A DNA stretch of 64,000 bases from Quercus robur. Lineage: Eukaryota; Streptophyta; Magnoliopsida; Fagales; Fagaceae. The notes beneath the pieces are model-generated. The model saw nothing but the letters and a program-made list of their open reading frames with translations. It was not told the origin of the DNA and searched no databases. The position numbers and the translations under genes are program-made. The stretch covers positions 63,998,290 through 64,062,289 of the forward strand of contig NC_065537.1 in NCBI RefSeq assembly GCF_932294415.1, given 5' to 3'. The first letter of the stretch is position 1. Every line of letters starts with the position of its first letter. Shown piece after piece: positions 44,728-56,050 of this stretch.

Positions 44728-45180
44728 TTAATTTTCCATAGCTTCTAACAGTGAAATTAATTGAGTGAGATTTTGTATGGTACCTTGTCCTTGGCTTGAC
44801 TGTTTTTGCAACAGGGTGTAGGATTGTTCCACTATGTATTCCCCTAACATACTATGTGGCCATATTAATTGATCCTGCTCACATGTGGTTGAAGTTGCTC
44901 TTTGCAAGATGTTGGAGACAGTTTGTCTATCATAGAGTTGTATCAATATCTATTCATTTCATCTATTTGTTGTTGAGTCTAAAAATTAATTCACTCCTTG
45001 AGAATGTATTCCATGTGTGTGTGCGTGTGACCTTTCTATTTGGTGTTGGACAATGAGCATCATTGAGCAGTATTTATTGCCCCCACTTGCCACACAGCAT
45101 CAGTACAGGGATACCCTACAAATTCGAACGCTCTTCCAACCCAAAGAAGTTGAATTTTGTATGTAACTCTTCCGTTTGGG
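44728..45180 (-). pseudogene. LINE fragment (RT to zf-RVT linker)
   Basis: The minus-strand frame contains EQDQLIWPHSMLGEYIVEQSY, then TLLQKQ. This is the conserved block before zf-RVT in plant LINEs (D-LIWPH..GEYTV.SGY). No tail or TSD found. Confidence 0.55.
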
Positions 45181-45279
45181 ATTAGGTGAAACTCATAATA
45201 AAATAAATAAGATTATTTGATAGAATTTGAATCAAGTTTGGAGATTTGACTCATTTTTTTTATTTGATGCTTAATTCCT

Positions 45280-45760
45280 TGGTATAAAAGATAGTCTATT
45301 AGTTGTCAAATAAGTAAGTCATTAATTAGTTATTGTTTGACAAGAAATAGATATTGAAATCTTATAATTCCAGAACTCTTTTTCCATGTGGATTCAAGGA
45401 ACTCTCGTGGATTCGAAGTTATTTTTAAAAGTAAACGTGTTTTGTTTCTTGTTTTCTAGAAGCAAACGTTTTCTGCTTCTTTACACTTCCGCACCCTGCA
45501 TCATATAAATAGAAAGGTTTTGTGGTTTTAGTCAAAGAGTCCTCCCTTAGGGAGAGACTTTGAAGAGATAATTAGAGAGATTTGTTATTAGTGAGTATAT
45601 AAACACTTTGTAATCTATTTGTGATATAATGAATTTATCAACGGCTACTTATGCTTATAGGTTATTATTAGACCTCGTAAGCCTTATTTTCTTCTCTTCT
45701 CAGTGTGATTGTGACTATTGTTCTTTTTAGTTTTTTTTTTTTTTAATTATTATTCCTCCT
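45280..45760 (+). repeat. LTR-like fragment
   Basis: CATCATATAAATAGAAAGG (TATA) is followed by a leader with GAGAGATTTGTTATTAGTG and then GGCTACTTATGCTTATAGG...GACCTCGTAAGCC, a decayed form of the GGACGTAGGT...GAACCACGTAA block common in plant copia LTRs. Ends not resolved. Confidence 0.45.
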
Positions 45761-45764
45761 GCTT

Positions 45765-47060
45765 GTTTGTTAGAACTTTCTCACATCCATAATAGTTTTT
45801 ATAATCAATCTTGTTTGGGGTGCCTTTGGAGAGTTGTTCACTCAACAAACTTATTTCAAAACCAAAGTTTGCTACTTAGGCATTTGGATTTGTTTTCTTT
45901 GGAGATTCATTGCTAAGTGGTTCATGAATATAATCATTATAAAGAAAGATAAGTAAGTCCTCTATAAAAATTTTGGTAATTAGGACTTGTATAGTCATTA
46001 ATGTAAAAACTTGAGATTAAAAAAATTGATGGAACGAACAACTTCGACATGTGCTAATGTGAAGTTATAAATTTCTTAATCCAATAAAAGTTGGACTAAA
46101 TGACAAACCTCAAAAGAAGTCAGATAAATATTGGAAGAAGATGAAGGAGATAATATTTTGTTGATGGAGGAGATATTCTTCAAAAAAATTATGATTGCCA
46201 ACTTGCTTATAAAGGTAGTAGCCTGAGATCAAGTTCCATCACTACTTGGAGTTGATCAATATGGATTGTACTTCTGATAAATACTATGCTTATCGGCACA
46301 TTTGAAGATAACTAGCTTGGATACCATGCACTTTGTTTTGGTTGGACTCTATTTTAGTCTTGGCTATTGGCACAGTTGAAGGTACCTTGGGGGATATGCA
46401 TTTGTTCTTCAATGTTTTTGCGCACAGTCTGTGTAACCCCTTTCCTTTTGGCACATGAGGGAGGTTTTAAATATGGAAGTTCCTAATAACCTCAAAACCA
46501 GGCTTCACTTCAAAATTATGTGGGGTGATGGATTTCATTGTTTTAATGTATTTTTTTAAGGTGGAACCATCGAGCTCCAGCTACATTCTATGGGCATGAA
46601 TACTGTTCATACCATCACCTTGATCGAGAGGTTTATGTCGTTATTAAAAAAAAATAATAATAATAATAAAAATAAAAAAAACACGAGGTTTGTGTCGTTT
46701 ATTTTATGTTCCGTGTGGAAAAATAACCTTGTTTTAATCGGAGCATCTATTTTTCTGGTTTAGGTTGTTGATGTTTTTCTGGGTTCATGGGTATGATAAT
46801 TTGCTGAGAAAATCAATAAAAGAAAAGAAAATATCGATTATTTTAATTTTCTGGGCAAGTTTTCATCTTCTTTTCTTAAGAACATGAAGAACAGTTCTAG
46901 GTTTGCTCTTGATTCTAGGTTTTATTTCTTGTTTGTTTCTGGATTTGATGGAGATTAGATTTGTTGGGTTTTGTGGAGCCTAATTTTGTTTGATCTAGTT
47001 TGATGGCTTGATCTAACCAGAATAATATTGTGTGGTTTTTAATAAGAGATTTTTTGAGGC
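45765..47060. other. repeat-derived spacer
   Basis: Two GGCACA(T/G)TTGAAG...ACC(A/T)TG blocks (about 46296 and 46366) look like a local duplication. No coding. Confidence 0.4.
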
Positions 47061-47063
47061 TTA

Positions 47064-47942
47064 GAGCAATTACATCAGCTTGTGCATAAATTTTTCCATT
47101 TTACACATCTAAAACCTACTTTTTCTATTTTACACACTCATTTTTACAAAACACTCACATCAATTGGTCTATTATACACATTTATTCAAATATAATATTC
47201 ATTTCTTTACCCACATAGCCATCGACCCACACCCACAATCCACACTGGTATCACACCGGAATCCACACAACCCACCGGCAGAAATTTCTTTACCCACACA
47301 GCCACCAACCCACACCCACAATCCACACCGGTATCACACCAGAATCCACACAACCTACCAGCAGAAAACCAGAAAAACAAACCCAGCAAAATGGATCAAA
47401 ACCCAATTATCAAGATCGACGACTCACCTTGAGCAACAAGATCGACGCCTCCGATGGCGATGGTGAGAACGAGAAACAAGATCGACGCCTCCGGTGGCGA
47501 AGGCGAGAACGAGAAACAAGATCGATGCCTCCAAAGGCAAGCGGTGGCGATGGCGAGAGACATTCAACCCCATTCAACCCGAAACCCACTGATCAAGCCC
47601 ATTCAACCCGAAAACAACGAGAAACAAAGGAAGAAAGAGCGATCGGCGGCGGTGGTGATCGACGGAAGAGGAAGAAAGATTGATGAGAGGAAGAAAAAGA
47701 GCGGTGTGCGCTTGAGAGGGAGAGAGAGGGAGCTGAGAGTCAGGTACAGAGAAAGAAAAAAATTGTTAAAAAAATATATGCACATGCTACAGTACCCGTG
47801 CATATTTGCACTAGTACTGTAGCAACTTGCATTTATGCACAAGTTTACCCAAACTGATGTGGGTGTTTTTTTTCTTCATATTGTGTAAAATGAGCACCTT
47901 TTTCCATTTTGCACAATTTTACATCAACTAATGTAATTGCTC
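47064..47942. mobile_element. Tourist-like element with GC-rich cargo
   Basis: TIRs GAGCAATTACATCAGCTTGT and (reverse complement) GAGCAATTACATTAGTTGAT, flanked by TTA (47061-47063, 47943-47945). 879 bp. The centre (about 47210-47750) is GC-rich with two tandem units: an ~82-bp CCACACAGCCA/ATCCACACCGG repeat and a GAGAACGAGAAACAAGATCG repeat. Open frames there are low-complexity and unrecognised. A 38-bp imperfect palindrome at 47786-47823 matches the one in the element at 33216. Confidence 0.8.
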
Positions 47943-47945
47943 TTA

Positions 47946-48340
47946 GTCCATGGAGCGAAGGCTTAGGCTGATAAGTCTAAGCTAGAATGCTCATGGACAA
48001 GCCTTCTGGGGGTCCGAGGGCAACGCCCTCAAGAAAATTTTTTGGCCCGTTTTGTAGCCCATTATGAATCCTTTGCGCAGGATGTAGAAAACGCAATTTT
48101 GTGATTAGGGTTTGTTGTTGTCGTGTTTTCTTGTGTGAGAGAAAAACTGTAACCGCACTTTATATTTTTTTTCCTTGATAATAGTGAAATCCCTGTAACT
48201 CCGTGAACGTAGGCAAATTGCCGAACTACATAAATATTGTCTTGTGCGTGTAATTGTTTTCTTTGGCGTGTGTTTTCTCTATTTTTGTTTCTCACAGGTT
48301 GGAAATTCGGGTTAATTCCCTACAAGATTTGGTTGCTGGA
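47946..48340 (+). repeat. copia LTR fragment
   Basis: Contains GGGGGTCCGAGGGCAACGCC, AATCCCTGTAACTCCGTGAA, CGTAGGCAAATTGCCGAAC and TTGGAAATTCGGGTTAATTCC, the recognisable R/U5 region of a plant copia LTR. The Tourist-like element above sits immediately to its left. Confidence 0.65.
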
Positions 48341-48540
48341 TTTGGATTTGGGTTTGTCAGAGATTGGATTGGTTGCTGGGTTTATTTCTTGAATTTGAGA
48401 AGAACATGAAGAATAGGTTGTTATGTTCTTACGAAAAAAAATAATGAAAGCAAAAAAAATAATAATAATAATATTAGATTTATGGACAAAAATAATAATA
48501 ATAATAATAATAATATTATGAAAGTAAAAAATTAAAATGT

Positions 48541-48598
48541 TGACGTGGCATTAAAAAATGCTAAATAATTTTTTTAATAATATTTTAATGCCATGTCA
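48541..48598. repeat. inverted repeat with CACGTCAGC-type motifs
   Basis: TGACGTGGCATTAAAA (48541-48556) mirrors TTTTAATGCCATGTCA (48583-48598); then CACGTCAGC and CATGTCAGC follow. Probably the terminal structure of a DNA repeat. Confidence 0.7.
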
Positions 48599-48599
48599 G

Positions 48600-49140
48600 C
48601 ACCACGTCAGCATCATGTCAGCAACTAGGGCACTCCGTCTGCCACGTAATAGGGTTCTATTACTTGGCTAATGACAAATATTTAAATAGAAATGATTTTT
48701 TAAAAATAGGGATGACAATAGCAACGAAATCAATTTTGGGACTAAAATGCGAATTGGCCCAAAATGTTGGGACAAAAAGTGCATTTATACCTTTAAAAAA
48801 ATAAATAAATGGTTTTTGTTTAACTCTATTATGTGTTTTGGCTTCTTTAAAAAAAAAAATTGTATTATTATACAAGAACAACAGATATAGGATAAGGAAA
48901 TTATGTATCATATCTGCATTTTCCTTGTTCAAAATTTCAAATAGTTTCTTGAGGTATGATTATGAAGGGATAAATAATCCTCCTTTTTTTAATTATTATT
49001 ATTTTTAAAGGAGTTGACTCTTGCATTTGTTCAGCATCTAATCATAAGCCAGAAAAATTACAAGTTCAATGCCATATACAATTCTAATTTTAAAGCTTTG
49101 ACCTGTAGTTAATTCTGTTCTTCTATATCAAAAAAAAAAA
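48600..49140. other. spacer
   Basis: GGACTAAAATGCGAATTGG and GGGACAAAAAGTGCATTTA near 48740-48785 are of transposon-end type. No coding. Confidence 0.4.
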
Positions 49141-49149
49141 AAACCTTTG

Positions 49150-50075
49150 TTCTTCAGAGAACAGCGGGCCTTTTCAAGCTATGCATTATGGGCTTCAAGA
49201 GTTTGAGCGGACACGCCTACTCTCATTCATAGGCTTGGCTTTTGAATAATCTTTTGAAGACTTTTTTTTTAAAGAAACCTCTTATGAAGACCGTAAGGAT
49301 CTGAAGACCGAAGAGGATTGGGCCCATGGAGTTGCTTTCATAAACCAGTCCGAAGGGATGAGGAAACTCCACTCCAAGAATTCTGCCGACCCGAGGATGG
49401 AAGTATAGGCAGGGCAATTAGTATCTTATGAAGGCCCAGGGAGAAGGGAAAGAACTGTAATGGGAACAAAGTATGTGAAGGGAAGTTTCTTGAAAGATAT
49501 ACCTCTCACATCCCATTGAATGCCCTACACCAACCATATCAATTGCATTAATGTAGAAATGACACCTAAATAGTAATTTCACAGTTAGCAATCTCTTCTA
49601 CTACTTTCAACAGAGCCTTAATGGGACAAGTATCCTGAGAAATGCTTTGAGACATACTGGTGGAGAGCTAAGATGCAAGGAAATGGGGTATAAAAGGAAG
49701 AGAACCTCCCAAAAACAAGGGGATGAACATTTTTCTTCAAGAAGTAAAAAATAAGAAAGTGAACAGTGTATTATCTAGTTAAAAACTTGTATCAACCATA
49801 TATAATAAACTAAACCTCAAACTTGCCCGAGGAGAGTGTTATTCTCAATCATTACTTGAATGTCATTTCTTTGTCACCCTGGTCTCTTTGGCCATACACC
49901 AAAACTTCGTTTAAAATTGCACTTGAAGTATTTTATCACTCTCTAAAGAAAATTCTATTGTTTGGGTTTGGTCTGAGAGATAAGGTATCACTATTCTTAG
50001 TAGGCTTAAGCCTTTATTTTGGACATAAAGAATACAAGAATAAAATCATCTCGAGTGTTCTTCAATTCTACCTGC
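49150..50075 (+). repeat. LTR-like sequence beside the PPR pseudogene
   Basis: A GC-richer U3-like region, GGGGTATAAAAGGAAGAG (TATA) near 49686, a leader and AATAAAC-type poly(A) signals near 49803. It ends where similarity to the PPR 3' flank begins (~50076), suggesting insertion near the duplication edge. No pol coding, no verified TSD. Confidence 0.45.
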
Positions 50076-52885
50076 AAGTTCCAATCCAGATTTTTCTCCC
50101 TCTTCAATCATGTTTCTTCTCCCTTTTTTTTTCTTTTTTTAATTTTTAATTACAGCAAAAACAGAAATTTTTTGTTACTCTTTTTCTTTAGATTTCAGCA
50201 AGAACATAATCTTTCTCTTCTCTTTTAATGGCATAATTCTTCTCTCTTTGAGAGCAGTATCTATTGGAGAGATGTATGACGAGAAACTATCACATAGAGA
50301 GAGAATGACATGCATAGGAGAGAAGCAAAAATGAAAAGATAAAAAACAATGGAGACATAATCAATCCACTAGTCTGTATATACCGTAATCTATAAAAGGC
50401 CCACCTTACCCTCTGTAGTTTTCTAGGACTGGATTCTGCAAGTAGTGCTACTCCCATGAAATGGTTAAACCCGTTGCTTCCATGAGAAAGCACGAAAAGA
50501 TCACAAAAAGGCCCACACTTCCTCTTGTTTATGAGATTGAAAATGAATCACACAACTAACATGACCTTTATCAATAAGGGTATTTTGCTTTAAAGAAGTC
50601 AGCCTCCACTATTGATGTAAAACCAAAATAAAAATCATATTGAACAAGGGAATTTATATTTGATGTTAAATGCTCCAAAGTTGCATATATGGCATTACAA
50701 TGAGGATGGGTTCTATCTTCTACAGAGAACACATGAACGTTGCTTTCCAACTCAATCCAACTACACCCAGGAGCCTTTCTTATGCCTAAGCTCCTTAATC
50801 TCTTCCTCACATTCATCTTCTCTCTTCATTTGCCCAATATCAAATGCATGTTAGACAGAATAACATGAGCAGATACTGCCTTAGGATCCAAATTGAAGAT
50901 CTTCTCAGCCACACTCCCAATCAACTCCATTTTTGTCCAAAACCTACAGGCACTAAGTAAAGCTCCCCAGAGAACCCCATATGCTTCAATAGGCATTGCT
51001 TTTATGAACTCCTCAGCTTCTTGTAGATAGCCTGAACGGCCAAGAAGATACACCACACATGCATAGTGTTCCAAAGTTGGTGTAACTCCATAACATTTTT
51101 GCATTAAGTGGAAAAATTTCATCCCTTCATCAACTAGACCAGCACGACCACAAGCAGACAGCATCCCCACAAAGGTAGCTCCATTGGGAACAGCTCCTTG
51201 CTTTAACATTTCCTCAAAGAGTAAAATTGCTTTGGAACCAAGCCCATGATGTGCATATCCATTGATAAGAGCTGTCCATGCTGCCACATTAGGTGAAGAG
51301 ATGCTACTAAATGATTTTTGTGCATTGGAGATGCTCCCACATTTGGAGAACATATCTACAAGAGATGTTCCAACATAAGCATTTGATTCAAATGGCGTTT
51401 TGATCACATGGGCATGAAGTAATTCTCCTAGCTGAAGAGATCCAAGGCATGTACAGGCATGAAAAAGAGCAGAAAAAGTTGATCTAGTATGGTCTATTGA
51501 TAATCTGTGCATAGTCACGTATAGTTTGAAAGCCTCTTCATGTCAATGATTTTGAATATAACCTGACATTATTGAATTCCATGTCACTGGGTTTCTTTCC
51601 CCTTTTGTTTCTTCAAACAGCTTCAAAGCTTTATCAATTTCTCCATTCCTAGAATACACAGAAATCATGGTATTCAAAGAAATTATAGTTCGTTCCATCA
51701 TTCTATTAAATAGTTTCTCAGATTCCTCGGCTTGGCCACTCATTGCATAACCTTTAATCATCAAATTATATGATACTGGATTCTTTTCAACTAGCCTACC
51801 AAAAATAAACTCAGCATCTACAATCCTACCCATAAGTATAAGCCCTCCAATAAGTGAATTTGAAGCATTTAAACCTGGGTTTCCCATCCAATCATAAACT
51901 CTCTTGGCCTCATCAATAGCTTCACAATCACAATAGAATTCAATTAATGCACTAGCAATCAACTGATCAAATTCAAAACCATATTTTATCAAAAGCCCAT
52001 GAGCAATCCTCCCTTCTCTTAGGCTTCCTAGTCTTCCACAAGCCCTAATAACACAATCCAAAGTAAACTCATTAGGCTCCACCCCACCACTCCCAGTCAT
52101 CCTCCTAAACAACTCTAAAGCCCATTCATTCCCATCCTCGCTCCTCGCATACCCAGAAATCAAAGTAGTCCACGCCATAACATCCCTAGATGGCATCTTA
52201 TTAAACACATCCAAAGCCTTGCTCATCAAGTTACATTGCACATACCCCACAAGCATCAAACTCCACAGCAACTCATTTTCACTGTGCAACTCATCAAACA
52301 CCTGCTTTGCTCCTTCAATATCAATACAACTTGCATAAAGGTACAACAATGCACTACTACCCACAAGCTCAAATCTCTCAAACCCAGATTTCAAAACTAG
52401 ACAATGTAGCTCTTCTCCCTCACAGACTGTCCAGGAATGTGCATATACACTTAACGTAGTCAAAAAAGTGGTCTCATTGAGCTTTATATTACTACCGTGC
52501 ATAATGGAAGTTAGTTTCAGAGCTTCATAGTATTGCCACCATTTGGAGTAACCTGATATCATGGTGTTCCATGAGACAACAGTTCGTCTAGGCATTTCAT
52601 CGAACAGGTTCCGAGCAAAGTCGAGCTGGCCATTTTTGCAGTACTTAGTTATAGAAATGTTGGTAGAAACTATGTAGTTGTAAGGGGCTTGAGGAGATTG
52701 ACAAAGGGTTGTGAAGAACTTGAAACTCTTCCTCCAGAGACTCTTGAAATAGGCAGATTGGGATTCAGGATGGAGGTTGGAGGCTGCAGCAGCCGGTATC
52801 GGAAGTGGGGAGCATGGTTCGTGGGTCAGTGGCGGCGTCGCTGACGGCTGTGGCGGTGCGGCAAGCCGGCGAGTCTTTCTTCTCG
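50076..52885. repeat. segmental duplication, copy 2 (partner 16410-19275)
   Basis: Same orientation and order as copy 1, covering the PPR gene and its flanks; differences are mostly scattered single bases plus small indels in the GC-rich 5' flank. Confidence 0.9.
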
Positions 52886-52916
52886 CATGGATTGTGTTTG
52901 TTGAGAATTTACTCAA
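50571..52916 (-). pseudogene. PPR pseudogene, duplicate of the gene at 16896
   Basis: One continuous frame with two nonsense codons. At 51543-51545 a CGA (Arg) of copy 1 is TGA, after SGYIQNH. At 50826-50828 the TGG (Trp) of copy 1 is TGA, after LILGK. All three open pieces are in the same frame, so no frameshift is involved. A 3-bp in-frame insertion (extra Ser in GSSALLYLY) also differs. Its N-terminus (MSKFSTNTIHARRKTRRLAA) is longer and basic, and may preserve the ancestral transit peptide better than copy 1. The first 457 residues could still be translated as a PPR protein without the E domain, but I expect it to be non-functional. Confidence 0.92.
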
Positions 52917-53263
52917 TTCTCCTGGAGGACCATATCATTCATGTGTTTCTCGACTTGGTTCAAAAGGCCGCCCAATTGATCAACACGAACTGATTTAACC
53001 GACTGCACCAATGTTACAACAGCTGACCAAAAGCGGTCGGCCTGGGCCCAAATCAGTGTTGAGTGTGGTCTTGGAATTGGGCCAACGTTATGCGGTTTGG
53101 TGCAAAAATGATTCAGATTTTGTTTTACAAATCTAATATATAAAAAATTGAACCGTATAATAGATAAATTTGAAATGGAGAGGATCATATTTCCATTGTC
53201 CTTGGTGCCCATTTCTCATATTTTCCAATTAAATTTAATTGTGAGGAAGTATTGGCTCATAAA

Positions 53264-53860
53264 TAATTGAATAAAATTTAGTTACAAAATTAGTTGTAGT
53301 TAATAGCTACAACTTCACTCAAAATATTTTTATTGGATGTAAATTTCGACAAATCCACCATAAAATTACATTTTCTTTTTATATTCATTATGCTTGCAAA
53401 TTTTTAAAAAATCAAAAATCAATAATTATGTTATCAATCAAATATTTAAATTTTAAGTTTTTTTAGTCTAAAATTAGGCATGAAGGGTCCGTTTGGATAT
53501 AGCAGAAAACTGAAAAACACGGTAGCAAAATAATTTTTAAATGTATGAATAATACCGTGAGACCCATTTTAAATGAAAAAGCTACTGAAAAGTGAAATTT
53601 GTGAGTCCGTGAACAATACAAACCATGCACTGTTCACAGGAAAAGTCAAATATTTCGGCTCAAAAAAAAAAAAAAAAGAAGCTAAAATGCAAACATGCAT
53701 CTAGGAAGCGCAAAACGCGCTTCCCAAACGCACACGAAAATAAGTTTATGAATCAAATAGTAAATAATATCTGATTAACACATAATTAGACATGTTTGTT
53801 AAGAACATAAAGAATATACAATCCAATAATTAGATTTTCAAAATATCTAGCCATGCTAGT
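53264..53860 (-). mobile_element. MITE family copy 3, interrupted by another MITE
   Basis: The minus-strand sequence follows copies 5726 and 14783 (AGATTTTCAAAAT mirror, AAGCAT...AAATTT, AATAAGTTTATG). It is split by the insertion 53485-53733. A terminal palindrome (AGTTGTAG...CTACAACT near 53292-53314) parallels those of copy 1. Limits approximate. Confidence 0.7.
53485..53733. mobile_element. MITE (same family as 14394)
   Basis: GGGTCCGTTTGGATATAGC at left and, as reverse complement, GTGCGTTTGGGAAGCGCG at right. Interior AGCAAAATAATTTTTAAATG shared with 14394-14674. Flanks GCATGAAG and ACACGAAA may be a decayed 8-bp TSD. Confidence 0.75.
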
Positions 53861-53880
53861 TTTTTAGTAGGGATTGTAGC

Positions 53881-54504
53881 TAGGGGTGTTCGCAGTGCGG
53901 TGCAGTGCGGTTTTGGGCCATTTTTAGCATTGCACTTTGCGATGCGGTTTAGGCAAAACCATAACTGCACCACACCTTATTTTTGCAATCACATGTGCAG
54001 TGTGGTGTGGTTTAGAGTTAGCGAAAACCATAATTGCACTGCACCTCATTTTTGCGGTCACTTGTACAGTGCGGTGTATAAGATGCAATTTGAAACTAAT
54101 ATATTTTTCAAATTTTGAGCTTTTCCTGCCTAGCAAAAAACTGATTTTCCCCCTTTGTTTTAGGCCAAGTCTTAAAATATTGAGCTAGTTTTTCTTTATT
54201 TTGGGCTAGCTTTCCTTATTAACACTTACAAGGGTTATTAAATTTTTTTTTTTTTTTTGAAAACTAGGGTTATTAAAGTATTAATTTTTTTGTTGAGAAG
54301 TATTAAACTATTAATTAATAATATATTTGATATTAAAAAATTAATATATTAATATATAGAGAGAGTGCGGTGCAGTTTGTGCGGTTTTTCTATTATAAAA
54401 TTGCAAACTGCACTGCACCAGTGCATTGTTACTTACGGTGTGGTGCGGTTATGCCATTTTGCAGGCGGTTTTGGTACGGTTTTTGCGGTTTGGTGAACAC
54501 CACC
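53881..54504. mobile_element. hAT-like MITE with GCGGT repeats
   Basis: TAGGGGTGTTCGCAGTGCGG at the left is mirrored by the right end (reverse complement GGTGGTGTTCACCAAACCGC). The interior repeats GTGCGGT/GTGCAGT and their complements, giving several hairpins. TSD not clear. Confidence 0.7.
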
Positions 54505-55595
54505 AAATTTATAGTTAAATTTTGTCCTAAATAATATAGTTGAATTTACTTGTTGTTACAGAAAAATAATATCTCTTGAGGTTTATTGGTCAATGTAGCC
54601 ACATAATTAAACTTAAATAGGAAACTCAAAGTATACTTGATTAATTGTTCTTAAATTTTTACATTCATGATTAAGTTACAACAAATCAATCACATCTCCA
54701 TTGATCAACTTCTTTTATTGAAGTAGCTAAAGTTTTATTTTTGGATCACCACAATTTGGAATTACTTTTTTTTTTTAAATGCAATCTAAAAAGCCCAATG
54801 ATCATGGCAGGAAATTTATTCCCTCGGCTTCAAAAGAAATTATTGATAAACCCCACAATCCATAACCCCAATTTGTTTTTACTCAAATCATCAGTCTCCA
54901 AGCTTTGAAGTGAATGACCAAGAATGAATTTAATGTAACTCAACCAACTAACTTGTAGCAGTAGTAGGGCCCGCTCAATATAATTTGGGGGCTTAAAGTG
55001 AAAATTTTATGTGGGACCTATTATATGCAAACATTAAATAAAATAAGTATATTAATATTAATTAAACTAAGACTAATCATTTAATGTATAGTTTTGTTAA
55101 CAGGTGCCAGCCAGCACCTGTTAATGAATCAGTCTCTAGGTCCTACTTGCATAAGAAATGGGAAAAAAATTACTTTTCAGCTTTGGTTTGTGTTAGATGT
55201 GTACCTTGGTTTCTCCAATAATTACAGGACAAAAATGCCTCTTTAACACACCTTTAACACATTTCCCTCCATTTCACTTTTTATTTCACTCCCAATTTCA
55301 CTTTATCAATATTTTACCCTTCATCTCCTTTCATTTTACCAATATCAAACTCACTTTCATTCACTTTACCATTATCAAACCCACTTCAAAAAAAGAAGAA
55401 GAGAGAAATGAAGAAAAGTTCAAATGTTCAATGAAGGATTAAGCAATTATTTTGCAAGGTACAATAATTTTATTTTATTAAATTCATATTTATTTTTAAA
55501 TATATTTGAATATGAGGTTAATCTTATTTTATTTGTATCATGTTTTTTTTTTCATTTATCCTAAAATATGATGTGGATTGTTTTAATCTTGTTTT
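54505..55595. other. spacer with a perfect-arm palindrome
   Basis: TTAACAGGTGC (55097-55107) mirrors GCACCTGTTAA (55114-55124) with a 6-bp loop. Tandem-like TCATTTTACCAATATCAAAC blocks near 55330-55380. No coding recognised. Confidence 0.5.
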
Positions 55596-56050
55596 AATAT
55601 TGCACCAATGGATGAGAATTTAGTTATAAGTGAGACTCATCAAGTTGTTAAAAGGAATTGTTTTAACTTAAATGAATTATTTCAAGAATGAACTTTTATT
55701 TTATTTATTTGTATCATATTTTTTTTTCATTTTTACTAAAATACGATATTGAATATTGATTGTTTTAATCTTGTTTTAATGTAGCACAAATGGATGACAA
55801 TTTAGTTGCAAGTGAGACTCATCAACTTGTTCCAATGAATTACTTTGACTTAATGAACTACCTCAAGAAGGTACTATTATTTTTTATTTTATTTGTAATC
55901 CATATTTCATTTAACGTATAATATGATTTTTTTTTTTAATTCTTGTTTTAATATAGCACAAATTGATGATAATTTAATTGCAAGTGAGATTCATGGAAGT
56001 GTTTCAAGAAATTGTGTTGAGTTAAATGAATTTCCGAATGATGGAAAAAA
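55540..56050 (+). repeat. three tandem copies of a short exon plus intron
   Basis: Units at about 55600, 55785 and 55956 each begin CACCAATGGATGA/CACAAATTGATGA and encode MDENLVISETHQVV, MDDNLVASETHQLV and IDDNLIASEIHGSV. Each is preceded by the same T-rich intron-like sequence ending TTGTTTTAATATAG or similar. Spacing about 185 and 171 bp. Only the third unit continues into the FAR1 domain. Confidence 0.85.

Noticed and set aside
47429..47822. Arg/Glu-rich open frames inside the element at 47064
   Set aside because: They arise from GAGAACGAGAAACAAG tandem repeats in two overlapping frames; no domain, no start context.
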